Of a stretch of DNA of 64,000 bases, positions 42,787 through 51,747 are shown piece after piece. The notes under the pieces are model-generated. The model was not told the origin of the DNA. It did not search any database and worked only from the letters and a program-made list of their open reading frames with translations. The position numbers and the translations under genes were made by a program. The stretch is from NCBI RefSeq assembly GCF_018617395.1, contig NZ_JACSKC010000002.1, forward strand, positions 248,001 to 312,000, in the 5' to 3' direction. The DNA comes from Exiguobacterium sp. s48. Its GTDB lineage: Bacteria > Bacillota > Bacilli > Exiguobacteriales > Exiguobacteriaceae. Position 1 is the first letter of the stretch; each line of letters starts with the position of its first letter.

Positions 42787-45248
42787 GCAAGAAAATCGTA
42801 ATCGTTGGTGGAGTAGCTGGTGGTGCATCTGCAGCGGCACGTCTTCGTCGTTTAAATGAAGAAAATGAAATTGTCATGTTTGACCGTGGAGAATATATTT
42901 CATTTGCGAACTGTGGTCTTCCATACTATATCGGGGACGTCATCCAAGATCGTCAAAAGTTGCTCGTTCAGACGGTTGAAGGAATGAACAAACGTTTCCA
43001 ACTCGATATCCGCAACTTGACGGAAGTCGTAAAAATCAATCGTGACGAGAAATCGGTAACGGTGAAGCACGTCCAAACAGGCAAAACATACGATGAGTCG
43101 TACGATGTTCTCGTTCTTTCACCGGGAGCAAAACCGATTCGTCCGAATATCCCTGGAATCGACGAGGCAGAAGATATTTTCACACTTCGCAACATTCCGG
43201 ACACAGACAAAATCCGTGGTTACGTCGATGAAAGAGCACCAAAACATGCAACGGTAATCGGCGGAGGCTTCATCGGAATCGAAATGGCGGAAAACTTACG
43301 AGAACGCGGCGTTGACGTGACACTCGTCGAGATGGCAGATCAAGTCATGACGCCACTCGACCGTGAAATGGTCGCACCGATTCATGAACATTTACGTCTG
43401 CACGGCGTCGAACTTCAACTGTCAGACGGTGTTTCTTCATTCTCTGAAAAAGGGAAGAAAGTACATTTGACGAGCGGTCGCGTCATCGATACAGACATGG
43501 TCATCATGTCAATCGGTGTCACACCAGAGTCGACGATTGCGCGTGAAGCAGGTCTTGAAACAGGTACGCGCGGCGCGATTCGCGTGAATGAAAAAATGCT
43601 CACATCAGACCCGAATATTTACGCAATCGGAGATGCGGTCGAAGTACTCGACTACGTCTTTAAAGAGCCAACTGTCGTGCCACTCGCATGGCCAGCGAAC
43701 CGTCAAGGTCGTCTCGTTGCTGATATCATTAACGGTCGTGACGTGAAGTATAACGGAACGATGGGAACGGGAATCGCCAAAGTATTTGATATGACTGTCG
43801 CATCGACAGGATGGAATGAAAAACGTTTGAAAGCGGCTGGTAAGACGTATGAAGCTGTCCACGTGCACCCAGGTTCGCATGCAGGATATTATCCGGGATC
43901 GACGCCTGTGTCACTCAAACTCTTGTTCCACCCGACAACGGGTGAAATTTACGGTGCACAAGGTGTGGGGATCAACGGAGTCGACAAGCGCATCGACGTC
44001 ATTGCGACAGCGATGAAAGGTGGTTTGACTGTCCTTGACCTGCCTGACCTCGAACTCAGTTACGCACCACCGTTCAGCTCGGCGAAAGATCCGGTCAACA
44101 TGATTGGATATGTCGCGTCGAACGTCGTCCTCGGTGATAACGAAGTCGTACATTGGGATGAGATTGATGAACTCGTTGGAAATGGAGCGACGTTACTAGA
44201 CGTTCGCGATGAATCTGAACACGAGCTTGGGAAAATTCCAGGATCAATTAACGTACCGTTGAACTCATTACGTGAAAACTTGGACAACTATGACCGGAAT
44301 GAAACGATTTATGTGACATGCCAAGTGGGTCTTCGTGGTTATCTCGCATCACGCATCTTGCGCCAAAACGGCTTCAAGGTGAAAAACTTGAGCGGTGGCT
44401 ACAAAACGTGGTCACAGATCAATCGTGATTTCGAGGCGCTTGAAGAAGCGAACGCATCAAATGAAACAGCGGCTACCGTTGTAGAGGAGGAACCAACCCA
44501 AATGACGAATGCTCCAATCGGCGAGGCGGTCGTGTTAGACACATGTGGTCTACAATGCCCGGGACCAATTTTAGAAGTGAATAAAAAAGTTGCAGAACTC
44601 GGGGAAGGCGAAACGCTTCGCGTCCTCGCAAGTGATCCAGGATTTTTCGCCGATATCGAAGCATGGGCGAAAAAGACGGGCAACAAGCTTGTCTCGAAAC
44701 AATTCGTCAACGGACGCGTTGAAGCAATTCTTCAAAAAGGACAAGGTCAGGTTGCACCACAAGCGGACGCTCCTGTAGGCGACGGTGCGTCAATGGTCGT
44801 CTTCAGTGGGGATCTCGACCGTGCACTCGCATCCCTCATTATTGCGCAAGGTGCTGCTGCGATGGGGAAAGAAGTGACAATGTTCTTCACATTCTGGGGG
44901 CTTAATGTCATCCGTAAACCGGACGCACCGGAAGTGAAGAAACAAGGTCTTGAAAAAATGTTCGGCATGATGATGCCAGGGCATGCGGGCGAACTCCCGC
45001 TCTCGAACATGAACTTCGGTGGTGTCGGTCAAAAAATGATGAAGAAAGTCATGAGCGACAAAAATGTTCCTTCTGTAGAAGAAATGATCAAGTCGGCGCA
45101 AGAAGCAGGCGTGAAGATGGTAGCTTGCACGATGTCGATGGACGTCATGGGCATTAAAGAAGAAGAGTTGATTGATGGGGTCGACCTTGGTGGTGTTGCG
45201 GCGTATCTCGGCGCAGCAGAGGGCGGTAACTTAAACCTCTTTATCTAA
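42783..45248 (+). CDS. CoA-disulfide/persulfide reductase fused to rhodanese, TusA and DsrE-like domains
   Basis: 821 residues, four modules. Residues 1-about 445: FAD/NAD(P) CoA-disulfide reductase (GGVAGGASAAAR near 9-20, active C44 in SFANCGLPYY, NAD motif VIGGGFIGIE at 158-167). About 455-550: rhodanese with C513 (VTCQVGLRG). About 580-655: TusA/SirA with C588 and C592 (CGLQC). About 665-821: DsrE/DsrF-like with C782 (ACTMSMDVMG). All catalytic cysteines expected are present, suggesting a sulfur relay that detoxifies persulfides or polysulfides. The ATG at 42783 has GAGGAGG upstream. Co-transcribed with the rhodanese gene. Confidence 0.93.
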   Translation: MSKKIVIVGGVAGGASAAARLRRLNEENEIVMFDRGEYISFANCGLPYYIGDVIQDRQKLLVQTVEGMNKRFQLDIRNLTEVVKINRDEKSVTVKHVQTGKTYDESYDVLVLSPGAKPIRPNIPGIDEAEDIFTLRNIPDTDKIRGYVDERAPKHATVIGGGFIGIEMAENLRERGVDVTLVEMADQVMTPLDREMVAPIHEHLRLHGVELQLSDGVSSFSEKGKKVHLTSGRVIDTDMVIMSIGVTPESTIAREAGLETGTRGAIRVNEKMLTSDPNIYAIGDAVEVLDYVFKEPTVVPLAWPANRQGRLVADIINGRDVKYNGTMGTGIAKVFDMTVASTGWNEKRLKAAGKTYEAVHVHPGSHAGYYPGSTPVSLKLLFHPTTGEIYGAQGVGINGVDKRIDVIATAMKGGLTVLDLPDLELSYAPPFSSAKDPVNMIGYVASNVVLGDNEVVHWDEIDELVGNGATLLDVRDESEHELGKIPGSINVPLNSLRENLDNYDRNETIYVTCQVGLRGYLASRILRQNGFKVKNLSGGYKTWSQINRDFEALEEANASNETAATVVEEEPTQMTNAPIGEAVVLDTCGLQCPGPILEVNKKVAELGEGETLRVLASDPGFFADIEAWAKKTGNKLVSKQFVNGRVEAILQKGQGQVAPQADAPVGDGASMVVFSGDLDRALASLIIAQGAAAMGKEVTMFFTFWGLNVIRKPDAPEVKKQGLEKMFGMMMPGHAGELPLSNMNFGGVGQKMMKKVMSDKNVPSVEEMIKSAQEAGVKMVACTMSMDVMGIKEEELIDGVDLGGVAAYLGAAEGGNLNLFI

Positions 45249-45259
45249 ATGAGATATAG

Positions 45260-45299
45260 AACGAGTCGGATTGCGATAAGCTTTTCGACTCGTTTTTTT
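45260..45299 (+). terminator. Terminator of rhodanese operon
   Basis: Stem ACGAGTCG / CGACTCGT (plus an A-T) closed by an 17-nt loop, then seven T. Confidence 0.8.
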
Positions 45300-45373
45300 G
45301 CTTTTCAAAAGAACCGAGATGACGTTGAAAAACGAATTAATATTGCAATTTTCGTATAATTTACCTATAATTC

Positions 45374-45405
45374 AAGTCATGTTAAAAAAGTTGACATGAC
45401 TTTTT
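45374..45405 (+). terminator. Leader hairpin/attenuator before symporter gene
   Basis: 9-bp perfect dyad AAGTCATGT / ACATGACTT (loop 11) then TTTTTC. It begins only about 13 nt after a TATAAT (45355-45360), so it is in the 5' UTR and could act as an attenuator or operator rather than a simple end of a gene. Confidence 0.55.
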
Positions 45406-45438
45406 CTGTTGAGATTTTTAGAATGATGGAGGATTAGT

Positions 45439-46884
45439 ATGGAGAAATTGGTAGAGAAACTCGTTTCGCAAGCAAACGATTTGTTGTGGTCGCAAGTGCT
45501 CATCGTTGTACTTGTCGCTTTAGGTCTTTATTTTACGGTTCGTATGGGCTTCGTTCAGTTCCGCATGATTCCTGAAATGTTCCGCCTCTTGTTCAAAGAA
45601 GGCACAGAGCGTGAAAAAGGCCAAGTGTCTTCGTTCCAGGCGTTCGCAATCGGGACGGCAGCACGTGTCGGGACGGGTAACATTGCCGGTGTGGCGACAG
45701 CGATTGCGCTAGGTGGCCCCGGAGCAGTTTTCTGGATGTGGCTCATCGCGTTGATTGGAGCAGCATCTGCATTTGTCGAAAGTACATTGGCACAAGTGTA
45801 CAAGATTCGTGATGGACGCACATGGCGTGGGGGACCTGCCTACTACATGGAGCGTGCGCTCGGTCAACGCTGGCTCGGTGTCTTGTTCGCGATTTTGATC
45901 ACGTTCTCATTCGGATTTGCGTTTAACTCGGTACAGTCGAACACGATTTCACTCTCTGTGAGTAACCAGTTCGGGATCAGCACAACAGTCGTCGGGATTG
46001 TCCTTGCGATTGTGACGGCAATTGTCGTCTTCGGTGGGATCCAATCGATCGCACTCTTGTCGAGTATCATCGTACCGGTCATGGCAGGTGGCTACATCTT
46101 ACTCGCGATTTGGATTATGGTGACGAACGTCTCCCTTCTACCAGACGTCTTCAGCCTCATCTTCTCAGAAGGAGTCCTCGGAATCGAGCAACTCTTCGGA
46201 GGAGCGATTGGCGCCATGGTACTTCAAGGGATTCGTCGCGGTCTCTTCTCGAACGAAGCGGGTATGGGTTCTGCACCGAACGCCGCTGCGACAGCAGAAG
46301 TATCGCACCCTGTCAAACAAGGATTGATTCAATCGTTTAGCGTATTCGTAGATACATTGCTCGTTTGTACATCGACAGCGATGATCATCTTGATTTCAGG
46401 CGTAGCCGGCTCAGAGTCGTTTGCGGGTGTCGAATTGACGCAAGCCGCGTTGACGGCAGAAGTTGGTTCAGTCGCGACATCGTTCTTGACGATTGCGATC
46501 TTCTTGTTCGCCTTCAGCTCGATTCTTGGAAACTATTACTACGGTGAGACGAACATTCAGTTCATCTCGGATAAAAAAATCTACGTCACACTCTATCGCA
46601 TCGGTGTCGTCGGAATGGTCTTGTTTGGTGCCGTCCGTTCTGCTGGACTCGTTTGGTCGATTGCTGACGTGTTCATGGGTCTCATGGCACTCGTGAACTT
46701 ATATGCTATCTTCCGCTTAGCGAAAGTGGCTCGTGCCGTTCTCGATGACTACTTGTCACAACGACGCAAAGGAGAAGACCCGGTCTTCTATGTCGATTCA
46801 GTTGAGAATCTTCCAGGTCGTGAGTATGTGGAAGCTTGGGAAAGCGAAACAGAAGAACAACAAACGGGAACAAGTCGTTCTTGA
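45439..46884 (+). CDS. Alanine/glycine/glutamine:cation symporter (AgcS family)
   Basis: 481 residues, about eleven membrane helices. Family marks: FQAFAIGTAARVGTGNIAGV (about 69-88), FSNEAGMGSAPNAAA (about 269-283). These carriers import amino acid with Na+; B. subtilis AlsT of this family is involved in glutamine uptake. Substrate cannot be fixed from sequence. The ATG at 45439 has ATGGAGGA upstream. The hairpin upstream suggests attenuation or a bound regulator. Confidence 0.9.
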   Translation: MEKLVEKLVSQANDLLWSQVLIVVLVALGLYFTVRMGFVQFRMIPEMFRLLFKEGTEREKGQVSSFQAFAIGTAARVGTGNIAGVATAIALGGPGAVFWMWLIALIGAASAFVESTLAQVYKIRDGRTWRGGPAYYMERALGQRWLGVLFAILITFSFGFAFNSVQSNTISLSVSNQFGISTTVVGIVLAIVTAIVVFGGIQSIALLSSIIVPVMAGGYILLAIWIMVTNVSLLPDVFSLIFSEGVLGIEQLFGGAIGAMVLQGIRRGLFSNEAGMGSAPNAAATAEVSHPVKQGLIQSFSVFVDTLLVCTSTAMIILISGVAGSESFAGVELTQAALTAEVGSVATSFLTIAIFLFAFSSILGNYYYGETNIQFISDKKIYVTLYRIGVVGMVLFGAVRSAGLVWSIADVFMGLMALVNLYAIFRLAKVARAVLDDYLSQRRKGEDPVFYVDSVENLPGREYVEAWESETEEQQTGTSRS

Positions 46885-46891
46885 TCTAAGG

Positions 46892-46924
46892 AACCGTCTA
46901 CGAATTTAAGTAGGCGGTTTTTTT
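46892..46924 (+). terminator. Terminator after symporter gene
   Basis: 10-bp stem AACCGTCTAC / GTAGGCGGTT (one G-U), then a run of T. Confidence 0.85.
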
Positions 46925-46968
46925 ACGTATACAAGACGGGTAATGTCATAAAAAGGGGGCGTTCATGT

Positions 46969-47424
46969 ATGGAGACGACGCATTATGTACGTGTTTCCCC
47001 AGAAGTTTGGGTGTCTTTTAATCAAGATCCAGAGATGATTTTAGATTGGTTAATTCATATGCATGAGCAATATCGGGACCGCGACGAGACACTGACGCTC
47101 CCGAATGTGGAGCCATTTCAACGTGTACTCAGTCAAATTGAGGTGTATATCGATGGGGCTGACACATATAACATGGAAATGGCGCTCGTCGGCGAGGAGT
47201 TAATCGTCAATGAAGCGCAGGCGGTCGTGGTCGGCATCTTGACCCCGCAGTTACTTCATATCGTCAAAGACACGCTGCATGCGTTCGGGCGAGATGACGT
47301 GAAAGATATGGCGCTTGTACCAAAAGATGAATTCGAGACGATTTGGGAAGAATGGACCCGGTTGCAACAATTTTGTGAGACGGCCGCGTCCCAAGAAGAG
47401 CTCGTCCTCATTTATTATGAATAA
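46969..47424 (+). CDS. DUF1877-like protein, 151 aa
   Basis: Soluble protein. The C-terminal half (ALVPKDEFETIWEEW, then LQQFCETAASQEELVLIYYE) resembles DUF1877, a family without known function. The N-terminus METTHYVRVSPEVWVSF also fits. Assignment is moderate. The ATG at 46969 follows AAGGGGGCG. Confidence 0.6.
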   Translation: METTHYVRVSPEVWVSFNQDPEMILDWLIHMHEQYRDRDETLTLPNVEPFQRVLSQIEVYIDGADTYNMEMALVGEELIVNEAQAVVVGILTPQLLHIVKDTLHAFGRDDVKDMALVPKDEFETIWEEWTRLQQFCETAASQEELVLIYYE

Positions 47425-47477
47425 AAGTGAGTTCCCTATGATATGATGTTAAAAAATGGATAAAAGGGGATTCAATC

Positions 47478-47924
47478 ATGGACGTGTTCGGCATACTCAT
47501 CTGGCTTGGCATTCTCATCAACCCGTTTCTTGCGTATCAAACGAAAATCAAATCGCTTTATCGCATCATACTCATCTCCTTTGTCACATTCTTGATGACA
47601 TGGGGATATGCGGTGATGGGTGGGACGGTACCAGCCCTATTTGACACAGCGTGGAGTTTGTTGTTGATCGCTTACGTCGCGCTGTTAGTATTGAATAGTT
47701 ATTTGGTCAGCAAACGGTTCGTTCCACAGATGACATGGGTTCGTTTCGGTATAATCGCACTGATTAGCGTTGGCGTCAGTCAAGCGTGGGTAGGATTGAG
47801 TACGGGAGAGTGGACGACATCCCTTTTCATGGACGGGGAATTCTGGATGATGAGTGTTATCGTATTGTTACTCATCCTGCTTCTCGTTACGATGAAGACG
47901 TTAGACCGTCGAGTAGAAGCATAA
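47478..47924 (+). CDS. Unknown membrane protein, 148 aa
   Basis: Four to five hydrophobic helices (about 3-18, 28-46, 56-76, 88-106 and 120-140). No family recognised. The ATG at 47478 follows AAAAGGGG. Possibly co-transcribed with the upstream 151-aa gene; the gap is only 53 nt. Confidence 0.65.
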   Translation: MDVFGILIWLGILINPFLAYQTKIKSLYRIILISFVTFLMTWGYAVMGGTVPALFDTAWSLLLIAYVALLVLNSYLVSKRFVPQMTWVRFGIIALISVGVSQAWVGLSTGEWTTSLFMDGEFWMMSVIVLLLILLLVTMKTLDRRVEA

Positions 47925-47961
47925 AAAATCCCGAAACGAATCAATTCGTTTCGGGATTTTG
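47923..47961. terminator. Bidirectional terminator between membrane gene and zinc lipoprotein gene
   Basis: 17-bp perfect stem AAAATCCCGAAACGAAT / ATTCGTTTCGGGATTTT with a 2-3-nt apex and flanking A/T tracts. Confidence 0.88.
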
Positions 47962-47962
47962 A

Positions 47963-48940
47963 TTATTTCAAGGCTGTCTCGAGTGCCTTGACGTTTTCAC
48001 GCATCAAGTCAAAATAGCTCTTGTCCATCTGTTCTTTTGTGACAGATTCCAAGTTGTAAATCGTCACGCTTTCTGCGCCGATTTCTTGTTTCACGACCTC
48101 GGCCACTTTCGGTGTGACCGTATCTTCAAAAGCGATATAGTTCAAGTCATGAAGACGCGCCTCTTCGATGATTCGTTTGAGGGCTTGCTGTGACGGTTCT
48201 TCAGAAGGTGTGAGGCCGGCGATCGGCAACTGATCGAAACCATAGCGTTCAGCCAAATAACCGTATGCCGCGTGTGTCACGAGTAACTCGGACTTCGAAC
48301 CGTTCTCGACGGCTGCTTTTAACTCCGCATCGAGGGCGTTCGCTTCGTCTTTGAATGTGCTCAATCGTTCTGCGAATTCATCCTTATAGTCGGGTGCTTC
48401 CTCACTAAATGCTGCTTCGACAGCTTCTGCCATCGATACAGCATTCATTGGATCGAGCCAAACATGAGGGTCATATTGACCGTGGTCATGTCCTTCTTCA
48501 GCGTGCTCATCTTCAGAATGACCATCCTCTTCATGACCGTCTTCTTCATGAACATGGACCGTATCGGCTGCATCAAGCAACGTCACGTCCTCTGCTGTTT
48601 TGACAAAGGCGACGTTCTGTCCCTCTAAACTCTTCTCCATAGACTCGACATACGGTTCAAGGTCATGACCGATTGTCAAAAAGAGATCCGCTTCTGCGAT
48701 TTGAGTCATTTGTTTCGAAGTTGGTTCATATGTGTGTGGGTCTGCTCCGGGTGGAATGACCATCTCCACATTGACACGATCCCCTCCGATTTCTTCGGCC
48801 ATTGATTTTAAAGCAAATGTGGAAGCGTAGACGGTCAATTGCTCGTCTGTTGATTCTGATGCGTTGTCTCCTTCGGTATTCCCACACGCACCAAGCAAAA
48901 GTGTGCCAGCCGCAACAGCGCCTAACCATGTCTTCTTCAT
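47963..48940 (-). CDS. znuA: Zinc-binding ABC transporter lipoprotein (ZnuA/AdcA-like)
   Basis: 325 residues, cluster A-I metal-binding protein. Lipoprotein signal with lipobox LLLGACGN (cysteine about 20) for membrane tethering outside the cell. Metal ligands are expected at H in PPGADPHTYEP (about 68), H in YDPHVWLDP, the later THAAYGYLAER His and a C-terminal Asp/Glu. A His/Asp/Glu-rich loop (about 128-156) likely captures zinc. The permease and ATPase genes are not adjacent, so it is an orphan binding subunit. A Zur-like box precedes the gene. Confidence 0.92.
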   Translation of the reverse strand: MKKTWLGAVAAGTLLLGACGNTEGDNASESTDEQLTVYASTFALKSMAEEIGGDRVNVEMVIPPGADPHTYEPTSKQMTQIAEADLFLTIGHDLEPYVESMEKSLEGQNVAFVKTAEDVTLLDAADTVHVHEEDGHEEDGHSEDEHAEEGHDHGQYDPHVWLDPMNAVSMAEAVEAAFSEEAPDYKDEFAERLSTFKDEANALDAELKAAVENGSKSELLVTHAAYGYLAERYGFDQLPIAGLTPSEEPSQQALKRIIEEARLHDLNYIAFEDTVTPKVAEVVKQEIGAESVTIYNLESVTKEQMDKSYFDLMRENVKALETALK

Positions 48941-48975
48941 CTTGCATCGTCCACCTTTCAAATTATCTGAATATT

Positions 48976-48996
48976 AAATCGTAACTGTTACGTTTT
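48976..48996 (-). promoter_or_regulatory. Zur-type operator
   Basis: Dyad CGTAAC-T-GTTACG in an A/T-rich frame (TCGTAACTGTTACGT core). It matches the TCGTAATnATTACGA style of Bacillota Zur boxes closely. It would make the lipoprotein zinc-repressed. Confidence 0.7.
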
Positions 48997-49011
48997 ATGA
49001 CTGCGAATATT

Positions 49012-49040
49012 ATTATAGTGTGACGTTCAAAGCACGTCAA
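49012..49040 (-). promoter_or_regulatory. Promoter of znuA-like gene
   Basis: Minus-strand TTGACG (49035-49040), a 17-nt spacer and TATAAT (49012-49017). The Zur-like box begins about 15 nt after the -10, placing it at the start of the transcript where a bound repressor would block elongation. Confidence 0.75.
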
Positions 49041-49112
49041 GTCCGACTTCTGATGGATGGATTTTTGAAAAAAGCGGGAATATGATTAAAAAAGGAACGA
49101 GGAGTGGATTGT

Positions 49113-50048
49113 ATGAGAAAGGAGACTGCCTGGTTTGTCGGGGGTGCGGCGCTTGCCGCAGCAACGGCAGCCGGGGCTAGCGTGTGGAGTCAGTACGGAT
49201 CACTTGTCCGATGGCAAGAACCTGAGTTGCCGATTCGACCGACCACACGTCGGCGCCACACGTATACGTATAAAATTGTTCACGATCGTCCGCTCCAATT
49301 TGATTTGTACCTCCCACCAGGTGAAGCCCCCTTCCCGGTAGCTGTATATGCACATGGGGGGGCGTTCGTAAGAGGGGATCGGAGCATGGTGACATTGTTC
49401 CATCCGTTACTCGATCACTTTTTGGGGAAAGGGATCGCCGTTGTCAGTATCGATTACCGTTTGTTTGAGGACGGGGTGTATTTCCCGGACAACATTTTTG
49501 ATGTGTCGGATGCCCTCAGTTATTTAAAACAACATGAATCGATTTTGTCGCTCGATACGAGTCAGTTGCTCGTGTGGGGTGATTCGGCAGGAGCGGCGTT
49601 AATGCTCGCGACCGCACTGGATCGCCACAAACAATTTGTGGGTGAGTTAGGTGATGACCTCCCGACCATTAAAGGAGTCATTGCGCTGTATCCACCGACG
49701 AACTTTTTATTGTTCAAATTTATCCAGACTTGGCTGGCGCATTTGAAATTCTACGAGGGGAGTCGTGAGGAGTGGCGTGAATTGATGGTGAAATGTTCTC
49801 CGGTTTCCCATCTTTACGCTGATGCCCCGCCGATTCTACTGTTACATGGGAAGAAAGATCCGATTGTCCCGTTCGGTCAAGCGCTTCACTTCGTCGAACA
49901 TGCGAGTGACGTCGGCGCGAACGTTCAACTCATCTCATTTCCAAACGGAACCCATTCGCTTGCGAGTTTCCTTCAATCGGACAATCCAATCAAAGAAGAA
50001 CAACTCATGGCACGCATGAATCGTTTTATTGATGAATGCCTCGTATGA
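49113..50048 (+). CDS. Membrane-anchored alpha/beta hydrolase, paralogue of 4486
   Basis: 311 residues. An N-terminal Ala-rich helix (about 9-25) follows MRKE. HSL-type motifs are HGGAFVRGD (oxyanion) and GDSAGAALM (nucleophile Ser). A conserved D in HGKKDPIVPF and a His in NGTHSLA complete the triad. The same domain order as the esterase at 4486 points to two related esterases with different specificity. The ATG at 49113 has ACGAGGAG 8 nt upstream; a GTG at 49104 overlaps that site. Confidence 0.82.
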   Translation: MRKETAWFVGGAALAAATAAGASVWSQYGSLVRWQEPELPIRPTTRRRHTYTYKIVHDRPLQFDLYLPPGEAPFPVAVYAHGGAFVRGDRSMVTLFHPLLDHFLGKGIAVVSIDYRLFEDGVYFPDNIFDVSDALSYLKQHESILSLDTSQLLVWGDSAGAALMLATALDRHKQFVGELGDDLPTIKGVIALYPPTNFLLFKFIQTWLAHLKFYEGSREEWRELMVKCSPVSHLYADAPPILLLHGKKDPIVPFGQALHFVEHASDVGANVQLISFPNGTHSLASFLQSDNPIKEEQLMARMNRFIDECLV

Positions 50049-50111
50049 CGTTGCGATTTTTAGGGAAGATGGTACGATGGGGGATGATTGAAATCGTAAG
50101 GAGTGGAAGCA

Positions 50112-50711
50112 GTGACAGAGTTATGTTTAGTCAGACACGGTCAGACCGATTGGAATCGTTTAGAAATTATTCAAGGACGTGAAGACAATCCGTTAAATGC
50201 ACTCGGACGTCGACAGGCAGAAGAGAGCGCGGCTTTTTTGAGTCAGGAGCAGTGGGACCTCATCGTATCGAGTCCGTTATCGCGTGCGGTCGATACCGCA
50301 AAAGCGATTGCGACAGCATGTGAAATCGATCATGAAGCGATTCAGCTAGACGAACGCTTCATCGAACGTGAATTTGGAGCGGCATCCGGAAAGCCGGTAA
50401 AAGGAATCTACGAAGCGGTTCAAGCAGACGACCAGGAACGTATTCCCGGACTTGAAACAGAAGACGAGATGCGAGCCCGTGTATTAGATGGGATGAAGGA
50501 TTTGGTGGATACGTATCCAGGTAAGCGCATCATTGTCGTCTGCCATTCCCATGCGATCAAAGCGGCGCTCTCTGCTGTCGACGACACCTACACGTTCCGT
50601 CAAGCTATGCGAAACGCTTGCTCGAATTATATTAACTATCGACATGGTCAATTTGAGGTAAAGGCCATCAACGTGGCTGATCACATCACCGATTCGACCA
50701 TGATGAAGTAA
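50112..50711 (+). CDS. Histidine phosphatase (phosphoglycerate-mutase-like)
   Basis: 199 residues. The N-terminal LVRHGQTDWN carries the phospho-acceptor His, with the second His in CHSHA (about 147). It belongs to the PhoE/GpmB-like branch rather than glycolytic mutase, judging by the short length. Substrate unknown. The GTG at 50112 is preferred over one at 50103 that overlaps AAGGAG. Confidence 0.8.
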   Translation: MTELCLVRHGQTDWNRLEIIQGREDNPLNALGRRQAEESAAFLSQEQWDLIVSSPLSRAVDTAKAIATACEIDHEAIQLDERFIEREFGAASGKPVKGIYEAVQADDQERIPGLETEDEMRARVLDGMKDLVDTYPGKRIIVVCHSHAIKAALSAVDDTYTFRQAMRNACSNYINYRHGQFEVKAINVADHITDSTMMK

Positions 50712-50721
50712 GGAGAATGTC

Positions 50722-51198
50722 ATGACGACCTTATTGTGGATACTCATTATCGCGTCATTTATTGTTGCATTTGCCGGACTCATTTATCCGGTCATCCCAA
50801 GTGTGCTATTCTTGTTCATCGGATATATGATTTACGGGTTCGGTTTTTCATTTGAACCGTTAACGTGGACATTTTGGGTATGGCAAATTGTTTTCCTCAT
50901 TTTCTTGTTTGTAGTGGACTACGTTGTCACTCGAGCCACAGTGGATAAACGAGGGGGTTCAGAACGAGCGAAATGGGGAGCGACGATTGGCTTGATTGCT
51001 GGACCGTTTATTTTTCCGCTCGTCGGAGTGCTTATCTTCCCGTTTATTTTCGCCTTTCTTGCAGAATTGACGCTAGGGAAGACGACGCGTGAGGCATGGA
51101 GTATCGGTGTCGGAACAGTGCTCGCGTTTCTCGGTAGCACGCTTTTAAAAGTGGTTGGAATGACGATGATGGTCATCTTGTTCTTTATTTACATTTGA
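50722..51198 (+). CDS. DUF456-family membrane protein
   Basis: 158 residues, about four membrane helices. The GLIYPVIPSVLFLFIGYMIY and later GPFIFPLVGVLIFPF segments fit DUF456. Function unknown. The start lies 10 nt after the phosphatase stop, so the two genes probably form one transcript. Confidence 0.8.
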   Translation: MTTLLWILIIASFIVAFAGLIYPVIPSVLFLFIGYMIYGFGFSFEPLTWTFWVWQIVFLIFLFVVDYVVTRATVDKRGGSERAKWGATIGLIAGPFIFPLVGVLIFPFIFAFLAELTLGKTTREAWSIGVGTVLAFLGSTLLKVVGMTMMVILFFIYI

Positions 51199-51226
51199 GA
51201 CGGAGTGTTGCTCTCCGTCTTTTTTG
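51198..51226 (+). terminator. Terminator after DUF456 gene
   Basis: 8-bp stem AGACGGAG / CTCCGTCT with a 7-nt loop, then six T. The first base is the stop's last base. Confidence 0.8.
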
Positions 51227-51252
51227 TTTGAGGAGTGAACCATTTTGGGGAA

Positions 51253-51289
51253 AGAAAAAAGAGGGTCACTCGATTATTCGAATGACCCG
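51253..51289 (-). terminator. Terminator of YwpF-like gene
   Basis: Stem GGGTCA(C)TCG / CGA(A)TGACCC with a 6-nt loop and a minus-strand T run. The minus-strand 5' arm is in the last codons. Confidence 0.8.
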
Positions 51290-51747
51290 GTTTTCACCAA
51301 TTGATTGAAGGCGGAGCGACTGAACGTTTGTTGCATCTCGACTTTCTTTTCGAAGAAGGCCGGCTTCAAGCTTGAGGTGGCGACCCCTTCTTGAATCAAG
51401 GAGTCGAGCACTTGTTTCGTCGCATCCTGTTTCGGCATCAACATGAGTCCTTCGGCGACGAACGTGTGATGATCGTTTAGAGCTCGCTCGCTTGTGAACG
51501 TCAGCGCGAGTGCGGCCGGTGCATTCGTTGGGGATGTAATGACCGCTTCAGCAAGGATAAGAATTCGTTTGTTTAAGTAGTGGTGGAGCGTAACGGCGGA
51601 TTCGGTTGGGACAAGCATTTCGAGTAGCCATTCCGAATCGTGCTCTTTCGAGATGATCAAGCCGTCTAGCAAATCGATTGGTAAATTCAGTTCATTGCCG
51701 TACTCGTCTTGAACGAGACGGACTTGGACGAGGCGAAACGTTTTCAT
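51274..51747 (-). CDS. YwpF-like protein
   Basis: 157 residues. The opening MKTFRLVQVRLVQ, then DGLIISKEHDSEWLLEMLV, matches the YwpF family of Bacillota. Function not known. The ATG at 51747 has AAGGAACGATC upstream; an in-frame extension to 51858 is unlikely. Single gene. Confidence 0.75.
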   Translation of the reverse strand: MKTFRLVQVRLVQDEYGNELNLPIDLLDGLIISKEHDSEWLLEMLVPTESAVTLHHYLNKRILILAEAVITSPTNAPAALALTFTSERALNDHHTFVAEGLMLMPKQDATKQVLDSLIQEGVATSSLKPAFFEKKVEMQQTFSRSAFNQLVKTGSFE

